Assembly: GCA_903851455.1 (NCBI GenBank)
Contig: CAINOM010000136.1
Location: 1-8,120, forward strand
Source of the DNA: an uncultured Bacteroidota bacterium
GTDB lineage: Bacteria > Bacteroidota > Bacteroidia > Chitinophagales > Chitinophagaceae
Direction: 5' to 3'
DNA length: 8,120 bases
Both the position numbers and the translations under genes were made by a program. This document shows positions 1-5,221 of the stretch, one piece after another. Under the pieces are notes generated by a model that searched no databases, was not told the DNA's origin, and worked only from the letters and a program-made list of their open reading frames with translations. Within the stretch, counting starts at the first letter, position 1. The number at the start of each line of letters is the position of its first letter.

Positions 1-1
1 G

Positions 2-478
2 AACTTTCCAAATGCTAAGTTGTGGTTGTCTCCAGAAGAATATAGCTATTGGTTGGAAAATAACAGCTTAGGTGAAGAAGATCAGAAAAATGCTGTAGAG
101 GCGAGGATTGCTTTAAAACCTTATGAAAGACTGCCGCCAAATCTTCCTAACGGGGCAATAGTTCCCGGCATAACCCCGGTTGCTTTGCCGGGCCATACTC
201 CCGGACACACAGGCTTTCTGCTGCAATCTGAAGGAGACCAACTACTCTTCTGGGCAGATATACTCTCAGTACCTTCCATACAGGCGGCAATGCCTGAAAT
301 TGGTTTCGTAACCGACAGTGATAGCCAGTTAGCTGTAAAGACAAGGATAAAAACATTGGAAGATGCAGCCAGTAACCGTATGCTGGTGGCCGGCCCGCAC
401 CTTGAATTTCCGTGCCTGAGCTATGTAAAAAAAGAAGAAACCGGCTACCGGCTAATCCCTAAACAATGGTTCAGATGA
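2..478 (+). CDS. MBL-fold metallo-hydrolase, C-terminal part (5' truncated)
   Basis: The frame is open from base 2, giving about 158 residues before TGA at 476-478, so the N-terminal half with the HxHxDH zinc motif lies outside the window. Visible MBL-fold landmarks are PGHTPGH (second His codon at 206-208, the usual third-His zinc ligand), the aspartate in LLFWADIL (codon 257-259, the usual bridging Asp) and the late histidine in GPHLEFP (codon 398-400). The G-x-H-x-x-F-P ending resembles the group containing AHL lactonase-like and related hydrolases. The substrate cannot be read from this fragment. The internal TTG at 20 is in frame but is not the start, because the preceding residues NFPNAK match the sequence expected before the helix in this family. 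The gene ends in a long spacer, and the first strong hairpin terminator lies at 826-879. Confidence 0.85.
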   Translation, partial: NFPNAKLWLSPEEYSYWLENNSLGEEDQKNAVEARIALKPYERLPPNLPNGAIVPGITPVALPGHTPGHTGFLLQSEGDQLLFWADILSVPSIQAAMPEIGFVTDSDSQLAVKTRIKTLEDAASNRMLVAGPHLEFPCLSYVKKEETGYRLIPKQWFR

Positions 479-580
479 GATTGCAAGGTACATAATTGGT
501 ACAAAAAATATAGTGGGAAGCAGGTACTAAAAGCTAAGAGATAGTTCGAAAGTTGTCTATCCAAGTGCCGACACCTTCTT

Positions 581-600
581 GTCACTATTTGTCACTTCTT
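581..600 (+). repeat. Short 10-bp direct repeat GTCACTATTT / GTCACTTCTT
   Basis: Two adjacent decamers both begin GTCACT and differ at two of the last four positions. They lie between the first and second copies of the TTCGAAAGTTGTC repeat and share the 10-bp period of the larger array at 691-770. On their own they would not be noteworthy. Confidence 0.4.
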
Positions 601-690
601 TCTTGGAGTTGTCCGATAAGTTTCAAAAAGTTTTGTGATGCAACCAGATCCTTAATAAATTGGTTCGAAAGTTGTCCAGTCAACTCAATT

Positions 691-770
691 CCGAGTTATG
701 CTGAGTTATGCCGATTTATGTTGTCTCATGTAGGTTAATGTCGATTGACGTAATGATATGCTGAATTGTG
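691..770 (+). repeat. Degenerate 10-bp tandem array, eight units, consensus NNGANTTATG
   Basis: Eight consecutive decamers can be laid out without gaps, beginning CCGAGTTATG, CTGAGTTATG, CCGATTTATG and ending TAATGATATG, CTGAATTGTG. Position 10 is G in all eight. Positions 3 (G), 6 (T), 8 (A) and 9 (T) are each conserved in seven of eight. The first three units are nearly identical and the later ones are degenerate. The array sits between the second and third TTCGAAAGTTGTC copies. A 10-bp period is close to one DNA helical turn, so repeated protein binding on one face is possible, as is a decayed microsatellite. There is no credible protein across it. Confidence 0.65.
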
Positions 771-825
771 TATAGGTCTTTTATAAAGGAGTTCGAAAGT
801 TGTCCAGTCATCCCGACATTAAATT

Positions 826-879
826 AAGAGCGAAAGAAACAGAGCGAAGAGCGATGTAGCTTTCGCTCTTTTTTTTTTT
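826..879 (+). terminator. Strong hairpin with T-tract; copy A of the dispersed hairpin family
   Basis: AAGAGCGAAAG (826-836) pairs perfectly with CTTTCGCTCTT (860-870). An 11-base T run (869-879) overlaps the end of the stem, giving the form of an intrinsic terminator for plus-strand transcripts. It lies 348 bp beyond the upstream hydrolase gene and is tail-to-tail with the minus-strand gene ending at 947. Positions 825-874 match 2251-2300 at 41 of 50 bases without gaps, and the arms recur exactly at 7503-7550, so this is also a repeat copy. Confidence 0.75.
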
Positions 880-946
880 CACAAACCGGCATATTTATGC
901 CTATCTCTGCATAATTCCACGCGTTATCGCAACAACTTAGCCCGAT

Positions 947-1891
947 CTAAATAACCGTGGCCTTTGATAGATCGGCTCCTAGTCCTTTAAGTGCGGCATA
1001 GGTCAGCTTGTCCATCATTGCGCCATCGAAACGGATGGTTTTGAGGGCACGGTAATATTTGTTGGTCAAAGCATTCGTTGAACGGAAAGATACATTTTTG
1101 AGTGTCGCGCCATTAAATGTTACATCGCTTAACGCCGCCTTATCGAATTTGACACCAACAAAGGTTTGCCGGTCGAGACATTGCCCCCGAAAATCGCAAT
1201 ACTCAAAGTCTACGCCGTTAAAAACGCAGTTCTCAAAGATCGTCGTTCTAAGGTCGGTCATCGTGAGCTTTACATCGATCAGTTCTGCATCGCTGAATTT
1301 TGCCCTGTTCATCCCGGATTTACTGAATTCGGTGCGTACAAGAATGGTCTTGCTGAAGCTCGCATCCGAAAGGTCAACGACTGAGAACTTGCAATCTGTC
1401 AGGTCCGCCGCATTGAAGTTGGTTTCACGCATATCGCTGCTTGTAAACGAACTACCGGTCAAGTCTGCGCCCGAAAAATCAGCGCCGCGCAAAGCACTAC
1501 CGTTGAATTTCCTTTTATGTGCGATAACACATGCGAAGTCGCTATTTGCCAGGTCACTTCCGCTGAAATTCATCAGCAGCTGCCGCTCCGTTGAGCCGGA
1601 GACGTCACCATCCTCTTGTCCCGATCGCTGACTGCTACCGCTATTGTCCATGTCTGCGCCAAAAGACGTTTCATCATTCGTGGACCGGAAGTTTTCCGAA
1701 AAATAGTTGAAATCAACGCCCAGGATTTCCGCGAGCCGGTTGATGGTAATAATATCCGGAATTGATTCTCCGCGTTCCCACTTCCCAACCGCCTGTGGGC
1801 TGATAAATAAACGTTGAGCAAGTTGCGCCTGGGATAAATTCATTTCCTTCCGCGCTTTGGCAATCTTGCTGCCGATCATCTTAGTATCCAT
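947..1891 (-). CDS. XRE-family HTH domain fused to pentapeptide-repeat domain
   Basis: This 314-residue protein has an N-terminal Cro/C1-type HTH (residues about 7-62; IGSKIAKARKEMNLSQAQLA, then SPQAVGKWERG and LAEILGV). A polar Ser/Gly/Asp-rich linker follows at about 65-105. From about 112 to 280 there is a run of pentapeptide repeats of A(D/N)LXX/F type, for example GADFSGADLTGSSF and NAADLTDCKF. It ends in a conserved-looking KYYRALKTIRFDGAMMDKLTYAALKGLGADLSKATVI-type tail (about residues 278-314). Pentapeptide repeats form a right-handed beta-helix that in some proteins (MfpA, Qnr) mimics DNA. Here the HTH suggests sequence-specific DNA binding, with the helix as a partner-binding or dimerisation module; no target is known from sequence. 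The ATG at 1889-1891 sits 32 nt downstream of a TAnnTTTG element. The gene stands alone and is bracketed by copies of a hairpin repeat. Stop is TAG at 947-949. Confidence 0.9.
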   Translation of the reverse strand: MDTKMIGSKIAKARKEMNLSQAQLAQRLFISPQAVGKWERGESIPDIITINRLAEILGVDFNYFSENFRSTNDETSFGADMDNSGSSQRSGQEDGDVSGSTERQLLMNFSGSDLANSDFACVIAHKRKFNGSALRGADFSGADLTGSSFTSSDMRETNFNAADLTDCKFSVVDLSDASFSKTILVRTEFSKSGMNRAKFSDAELIDVKLTMTDLRTTIFENCVFNGVDFEYCDFRGQCLDRQTFVGVKFDKAALSDVTFNGATLKNVSFRSTNALTNKYYRALKTIRFDGAMMDKLTYAALKGLGADLSKATVI

Positions 1892-1922
1892 AAGTACCGT
1901 CGTTTTGTTTTTTTCGACGCTG

Positions 1923-1957
1923 CAAAGTTACCCTCGTACCTACCCAGAACGGGCAAA
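1923..1957 (-). promoter_or_regulatory. Bacteroidota-type promoter for the HTH-pentapeptide gene
   Basis: Read on the minus strand, TAACTTTG (1930 down to 1923) matches the -7 consensus TAnnTTTG exactly. TTTG (1957 down to 1954) could be the -33 element, with a 23-bp gap that is at the long end of the usual range. The predicted start would give a leader of roughly 25 nt before the ATG at 1891. Confidence 0.55.
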
Positions 1958-1971
1958 AATGCGAAACCTAT

Positions 1972-2012
1972 TGGTTGTCATTACGCTACTTACCGTTGTA
2001 ATCGGACAACCA
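1972..2012. promoter_or_regulatory. Inverted repeat upstream of the HTH-pentapeptide promoter
   Basis: TGGTTGTC (1972-1979) and GACAACCA (2005-2012) are perfect 8-bp arms. Inside them ATTAC (1980-1984) pairs with GTAAT (1998-2002), leaving a 2-nt bulge and a 13-nt loop. It lies about 15 bp upstream of the inferred -33 element. It could be an operator for the XRE protein or an RNA hairpin ending a minus-strand transcript; no T-tract directly follows on either strand. Confidence 0.4.
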
Positions 2013-2106
2013 GAAGTAGTATTTGCCCATTTTCGGAAGAATTGCGCAAATGAGCGCTAAAAGCCCTACAAAATAGCCCATAAGCAATACTATAAATGAC
2101 AGCCAA

Positions 2107-2136
2107 AGAGAAGAGCGATGCGGCTTTCGCACTCTT
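2107..2136 (+). repeat. Copy B of the dispersed hairpin family (degenerate)
   Basis: Positions 2107-2130 match copy A (843-866) at 21 of 24 bases, including GAAGAGCGATG and GGCTTTCGC-type sequence. AAGAGCGA (2111-2118) can pair with TCG plus CTCTT (2127-2129 and 2132-2136) with a 2-nt bulge. It has lost a long T-tract, so terminator function is doubtful. Confidence 0.55.
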
Positions 2137-2169
2137 GTCTTTAGCGTTCTTGCAACACGAGGGTAGTTT

Positions 2170-2200
2170 CGCGTTACCAACGCGCCAGCGGGCAGCCGCT
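2170..2200. other. Two adjacent compact GC-rich hairpins
   Basis: CGCGTT-ACC-AACGCG (2170-2184) is followed two bases later by AGCGG-GCAG-CCGCT (2187-2200). Both have perfect arms and short loops and are separated by CC. No T-tract follows. They lie in the 418-bp spacer between the HTH-pentapeptide and HxlR genes; the role is unknown. Confidence 0.4.
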
Positions 2201-2250
2201 ATCATCAGGATTTCATATTCCCTATCTTAGATAATGGTGTTTACAACGAT

Positions 2251-2300
2251 TAAGGGCGAAAAAAACAGGACGAAGAGCGCTGTTGCTTCCGCTTTTTTTC
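2251..2300 (+). repeat. Copy C of the dispersed hairpin family, near the 3' end of the HxlR gene
   Basis: It aligns without gaps to copy A (825-874) at 41 of 50 bases, in the same orientation. Its outer arms no longer pair well, but AACAG (2264-2268) pairs with CTGTT (2280-2284). A T7 tract follows on the plus strand (2293-2299). On the minus strand the small stem runs into a T run (complement of 2258-2264), so it may weakly end transcription of the HxlR gene that stops at 2310. Confidence 0.55.
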
Positions 2301-2309
2301 ACGTGGACA

Positions 2310-2711
2310 TTAGGGCGCTCTTAGTTGCTCTTTGATCTTACTCCTGTGTTTTTCGCCGAATGAGATCAGCGCTTCCATCACCCACCGTGTCTCCCGGGCA
2401 TATTCTGTCACGGCATATTCTACCGTAATGGGCTTCGTCTTTCTCACCGTGCGTGTGATCAGTAAGTTCTGTTCCAGTTCCTGTAGCTCCCGTGTCAGTA
2501 TTTTAGGACTTATCTGCGTTCTTTCGTGCAGATCTTTAAAACGCAGAGACCCGGTGGCAAGGGTTTTTAAAATGTAAAACTTCCATTTACCTCTGAACAG
2601 GTCGATCGCATCTTTCAGCGCAAGGGCTCTTTCCTGCCAGTTCACATTCTCGCCGTCGCAACCGTGAATAGATAGTGCGTTGATTTCTTTACTTTCCTGC
2701 TGGTAACCCAT
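2310..2711 (-). CDS. HxlR-family winged-helix transcriptional regulator
   Basis: Using the ATG at 2711 the protein has 133 residues, normal for the family. The HxlR signature is clear: FRGKWKFYIL (about 39-48), GSLRFKDLHERT (54-65), ISPKILTRELQELEQNLLITR (67-87) and VEYAVTEYARE (97-107). HxlR proteins are dimeric DNA-binding proteins that often repress an adjacent reductase or detoxification gene; some, such as YodB and HypR of Bacillus, sense quinones or oxidants through an N-terminal cysteine. This protein has a single cysteine, Cys18 in HGCDG, ahead of the winged helix. In-frame ATG at 2732 and GTG at 2762 are alternatives. 2711 is preferred because it leaves 53 bp for the divergent promoters and keeps the palindromes at 2731-2745 outside the gene. 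The gene is head-to-head with the MDR enzyme at 2765. Confidence 0.88.
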   Translation of the reverse strand: MGYQQESKEINALSIHGCDGENVNWQERALALKDAIDLFRGKWKFYILKTLATGSLRFKDLHERTQISPKILTRELQELEQNLLITRTVRKTKPITVEYAVTEYARETRWVMEALISFGEKHRSKIKEQLRAP

Positions 2712-2730
2712 AGTAGCCGATCGTGATTCC

Positions 2731-2745
2731 ATTTGCAAATTTGCA
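2731..2745. promoter_or_regulatory. Overlapping palindromes, likely HxlR operator
   Basis: ATTTGCAAAT (2731-2740) is a perfect 10-bp palindrome, and TGCAAATTTGCA (2734-2745) is a perfect 12-bp palindrome sharing seven bases with it. They lie in the short divergent region between the HxlR gene and the oxidoreductase, where HxlR-type repressors normally bind. No clear TAnnTTTG element was found on either strand here, so promoter positions are unassigned. Confidence 0.55.
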
Positions 2746-2764
2746 GAAAAAAATGGTATCACTT

Positions 2765-3709
2765 ATGCAGGCAATTCAATTGGCCAATTACGGCGGGTCC
2801 GAAGTACTCACACTAAAAGAAGTGCCGCGACCGACCTGCCAGCCCGGAGAAGTGCTGGTACGGGTGCAGGCTGTTGGACTTAACTATCTTGATATGCTTA
2901 TCCGGAAAGGGACGAATCTTCCTGTGTCGCAGTTACCACTAACTATGCCGGGAGAGATAGAAGGTATCATAGAAGAAGTGAGCGACGACGTGAAGCACCT
3001 CCGGCCAGGACAGCGTGTGACGGGCTATTCCCAGGCGGGATACGCACAATATGCCATCGTGCCTGCGAGCCAGATCACGGTGCTACCCGATGACCTAGCC
3101 ATGGGAAACGGCCTGCTCATACAGCACCTTACTGCACAGAATCTGCTGCACCAGGCCACGGGTTATCAATCGCTGCTCATCACTGCTGCCGCAGGCGGGG
3201 TAGGATCTTCAGCGGTAAGTATTGCTAAGATAAAAGGCATTAAGACGATCATCGGACTGGCAGGAAGTTCATCGAAGACGGAGTATATAAAGTCGCTCGG
3301 CGCTACCGATGTAGTTATCTATACTGCGGAAAACTGGCTGGATCAACTCAAAGAAATTACTCAGCAAAAAGGAGTAGACCTCATACTAGAATCTGTTGGC
3401 GGCGCAATCGGATCCACTTTGGTTAGCCAGCTCTCCCCGGATGGAACGATGGTGTTTTATGGCTACAGCTCTGGAGAATCATCTACCATCACCTTGCAGA
3501 GCCTGATGCCGGGCAGGAGAATACTGGCTGCCAGGCTTTACGCTGCACCCGTAGCGTTAAGAAATCAATGGGCAAGGGAAATCATTGATTGGTCCCGATC
3601 TGGCGAGCTGGATATCTCCTTTACCTTCTATCCCCTGGCAGAAGCAGCAAAAGCCCATAAGGATATGGAAAACAGGAGCAGTATAGGAAGACTGGTCCTG
3701 ACGCCATAA
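2765..3709 (+). CDS. Quinone-oxidoreductase-like MDR enzyme (NADPH-dependent, zinc-free)
   Basis: The 314-residue protein from ATG 2765 has the medium-chain dehydrogenase/reductase layout. An N-terminal GroES-like catalytic domain begins MQAIQLANYGG and contains the QOR-type VGLNYLDMLIRKG (37-49). A Rossmann domain follows with the nucleotide loop AAAGGVGSSAVSIAK (141-155), the AxxGxxG form typical of NADPH-using quinone reductases. QHLTAQNLL (120-128) corresponds to the QGLTAxxL helix of the family. The zinc ligands of alcohol dehydrogenases are absent. It probably reduces quinones or alpha,beta-unsaturated carbonyls in the cytoplasm; the substrate is inferred, not seen. In-frame GTG 2723 and ATG 2753 are upstream, but the family N-terminus begins at MQAIQL. 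The adjacent divergent HxlR gene is the likely regulator. A bidirectional terminator follows 34 bp after the stop. Confidence 0.88.
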   Translation: MQAIQLANYGGSEVLTLKEVPRPTCQPGEVLVRVQAVGLNYLDMLIRKGTNLPVSQLPLTMPGEIEGIIEEVSDDVKHLRPGQRVTGYSQAGYAQYAIVPASQITVLPDDLAMGNGLLIQHLTAQNLLHQATGYQSLLITAAAGGVGSSAVSIAKIKGIKTIIGLAGSSSKTEYIKSLGATDVVIYTAENWLDQLKEITQQKGVDLILESVGGAIGSTLVSQLSPDGTMVFYGYSSGESSTITLQSLMPGRRILAARLYAAPVALRNQWAREIIDWSRSGELDISFTFYPLAEAAKAHKDMENRSSIGRLVLTP

Positions 3710-3743
3710 TACGGATGATGTAATGTTGAAAACGGAGCCAACC

Positions 3744-3791
3744 AAAAAACGGGAATAACCATGCAAACGATGCCCGGTTATTCCCTTTTTT
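3744..3791. terminator. Bidirectional intrinsic terminator between convergent genes
   Basis: GGGAATAACC (3751-3760) pairs perfectly with GGTTATTCCC (3776-3785) across a 15-nt loop. T6 follows on the plus strand (3786-3791) and A6 precedes (3744-3749), so both strands end in a U-tract. It serves the plus-strand MDR gene ending at 3709 and the minus-strand dehydrogenase ending at 3864. Confidence 0.88.
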
Positions 3792-3805
3792 ATATTCCTG
3801 TGCCG

Positions 3806-3843
3806 CGGGTGCAGGGGCTGCAGCGTGGGAGCTCCTGCACCCG
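3806..3843. other. GC-rich 14-bp hairpin downstream of the dehydrogenase gene
   Basis: CGGGTGCAGG (3806-3815) pairs perfectly with CCTGCACCCG (3834-3843). The stem continues with one G-T pair and three further pairs to a 10-nt loop. No T-tract follows on either strand. It lies between the stop codon of the minus-strand dehydrogenase (3864) and the bidirectional terminator, so it would sit in that mRNA's 3' tail, possibly as a stabilising or termination-assisting structure. Confidence 0.6.
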
Positions 3844-3863
3844 ACCGTTGAGTAGAAGCGCAC

Positions 3864-4907
3864 TTATAAAGTGGCCATATCAATTACAAAACGGTAGCGC
3901 ACATCGCCCTTGAGCATGCGCTCATAGGCGTGTTTGATATCTTTAATGTTGATCAGCTCGATATCAGAAACAATATTGTTTGCCGCGCAATAGTCGAGCA
4001 TTTCCTGTGTTTCCTTAATACCGCCTATACTGGAGCCAGCCAGGCTTTTACGGCCGCCCAGCAAGCTGAATGCACTGACAGATGCCGGATTAGACGGCAC
4101 GCCGACACAGATCATGGTACCATTAGTTTTTAATAAAGAAAGGTACATGTTGAAATCATGCTCTGCCGACACAGTGTCGAGGATGAAGTCGAATGTGCCG
4201 CGGGCAGCAGTTACCTGGGCCTCATCGGTAGTTACCACAAAATTGTGTGCACCCAGTTTCTTTGCATCGGCTTCCTTTTTTGGAGAGGTACTCAATACGG
4301 TTACATCTGCACCGAAAGCCACGCCAAATTTCACAGCCATGTGGCCGAGGCCCCCAAGGCCCAATACAGCGAGCTTATGGCCCTTGCCTACCTTCCAGTG
4401 CCTGAGCGGTGAGTAAGTGGTGATACCCGCGCACAGCAACGGCGCTGTAGCCGGCAGATCAGCGTTATCTGCAAGGCGCAGCACAAACTCTTCTTTTACA
4501 ACTATGGTGTTGGAGTATCCGCCATAGGTTGGTGTTTTTCCGTCGCGTTCATGAGCATTGTAAGTGCCGGTAGCGCCTTCAAGGCAATATTGCTCCAGGT
4601 CATGCTTGCAATTGTCGCAATGGCCGCAGGAATCCACGAGGCAACCAGTTGCGGCGAGATCGCCTGCTTTAAATTTAGTCACCTTATCACCCACCTTTAC
4701 AACACGGCCTACTATCTCGTGGCCGGGCACCATAGGGAAGATGCCGGGAAACCAGTCGTCTCTTATCTGGTGCAGATCTGAGTGGCAGACGCCGCAATAT
4801 AAAATATCGAATTGCACATCGTGCGGGCCCGGTTCACGACGGTCGAAGGTCCACGGTGCAAGGTCTGAAGTGTTGGTCTGGGCAGCATAGCCCTTTGCTG
4901 AGATCAT
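3864..4907 (-). CDS. Zinc-dependent NAD(P) alcohol/aldehyde dehydrogenase, YahK/CAD type
   Basis: The 347-residue protein from ATG 4907 is close in length to E. coli YahK (about 349). Catalytic zinc ligands are visible: Cys41 in CGVCHSDLH, His63-Glu64 in GHEIVG and Cys159 in LLCAGITTYSPL. The structural-zinc loop has Cys94, Cys97, Cys100 and Cys108. The Rossmann loop is GLGGLGHMAVKFG (183-195). Enzymes of this cinnamyl-alcohol/YahK group mostly reduce a broad range of aldehydes with NADPH in the cytoplasm; cofactor choice here is by family. An in-frame ATG at 4973 would add 22 residues (MLYPLTAACINHK...) that match nothing in the family, so it is not used. The gene is monocistronic, and no clear TAnnTTTG promoter was found upstream. 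Confidence 0.93.
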   Translation of the reverse strand: MISAKGYAAQTNTSDLAPWTFDRREPGPHDVQFDILYCGVCHSDLHQIRDDWFPGIFPMVPGHEIVGRVVKVGDKVTKFKAGDLAATGCLVDSCGHCDNCKHDLEQYCLEGATGTYNAHERDGKTPTYGGYSNTIVVKEEFVLRLADNADLPATAPLLCAGITTYSPLRHWKVGKGHKLAVLGLGGLGHMAVKFGVAFGADVTVLSTSPKKEADAKKLGAHNFVVTTDEAQVTAARGTFDFILDTVSAEHDFNMYLSLLKTNGTMICVGVPSNPASVSAFSLLGGRKSLAGSSIGGIKETQEMLDYCAANNIVSDIELINIKDIKHAYERMLKGDVRYRFVIDMATL

Positions 4908-4948
4908 AATATTATATCGTTTAGAATAAAAAAACTTGTGGTTGATGC

Positions 4949-5197
4949 ATGCCGCCGTTAGCGGGTACAGCATTTTTGTGGTTAAAAAGGAAAAAGAATG
5001 ATCGCCTTATGCAGGCAGGTGGAGAAAGTATCCGTTCGTTCTATGATCTGCATTATTGCGGCAAAGGTACCGATGAAAATATTCTTAACAACCAGGAAAT
5101 ATCGTTCGACATTATTTTAACAAAGAACGGGCCGGAAACACAAGAATCGGAATATCAAACCGGCAGCCGGGAACCAGCGCTGACCCGCCGGAAATGA
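4949..5197 (+). CDS. Possible small hypothetical protein (82 or 62 residues)
   Basis: An open frame from ATG 4949 (or ATG 5009) to TGA 5195-5197 fills most of the 370-bp gap between the dehydrogenase and Crp-family genes. The predicted product is hydrophilic (for example GGESIRSFYDLHYCGKGTDE), with no membrane segment or motif that I recognise. Its codons look protein-like, but the opposite and alternative frames are also partly open and there is no clear ribosome binding site at either start. An AAGGA lies at about 4987-4991, roughly 18 nt before ATG 5009. It may be a real orphan peptide, a gene remnant or chance. Confidence 0.25.
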   Translation: MPPLAGTAFLWLKRKKNDRLMQAGGESIRSFYDLHYCGKGTDENILNNQEISFDIILTKNGPETQESEYQTGSREPALTRRK

Positions 5198-5213
5198 TGA
5201 GACATTCATGGGA

Positions 5214-5221
5214 TACATTTG
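5214..5221 (+). promoter_or_regulatory. Candidate -7 element for the Crp/Fnr-family gene
   Basis: TACATTTG matches the Bacteroidota -7 consensus TAnnTTTG exactly, 56 bp before the ATG at 5278. No convincing TTTG lies about 19-23 bp upstream, so only the -7 half is supported. The leader would also contain TGCAA-N10-TTGCA (5250-5269), a weak candidate operator. Confidence 0.4.

Larger units (their letters stand above)
544..810 (+). repeat. Three-copy interspersed repeat, core TTCGAAAGTTGTC
   Basis: GTTCGAAAGTTGTC occurs at 544-557, 663-676 and 791-804. The second and third copies extend identically through CCAGTCA to give 20 bp at 663-682 and 791-810. All copies are in the same orientation, spaced 119 and 128 bp apart. 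A partial relative, AGTTGTCCG, lies at 607-615. No gene is evident in this interval. The copies could be binding sites for a recombinase or regulator, subterminal repeats of a degenerate mobile element, or units of a structured transcript; the sequence does not decide among these. Confidence 0.75.

Noticed and set aside
660..682. tRNA T-arm (GGTTCGAAA resembles the T-loop)
   Set aside because: No complementary stem follows, no acceptor stem or anticodon arm can be folded around it, and the same motif recurs at 544 and 791 without tRNA context.
553..738. 61-codon plus-strand frame
   Set aside because: It starts at TTG, runs across the decamer array and one of the interspersed repeats, and its Cys/Ser-rich product has no protein-like pattern.
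544..810. CRISPR array from the three TTCGAAAGTTGTC repeats
   Set aside because: Spacing of about 100 bp between copies, only three units, imperfect first copy and no cas genes do not fit a CRISPR array.
1059..1631. 190-codon plus-strand frame opposite the HTH-pentapeptide gene
   Set aside because: It is antisense to a well-supported gene, and its length follows from the repetitive codon pattern of pentapeptide repeats.
2723..2764. Upstream GTG/ATG starts of the 2765 oxidoreductase and of the HxlR gene (2732, 2762)
   Set aside because: They would make the divergent genes overlap or touch and would place the palindromes inside coding sequence; MDR enzymes start at the MQAIQL-type strand. ATG 2732 for HxlR is not fully excluded.
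4908..4973. 22-residue N-terminal extension of the YahK-type dehydrogenase
   Set aside because: The extension has no family match, while ATG 4907 gives the normal length and N-terminus (MISAKGYAAQ).
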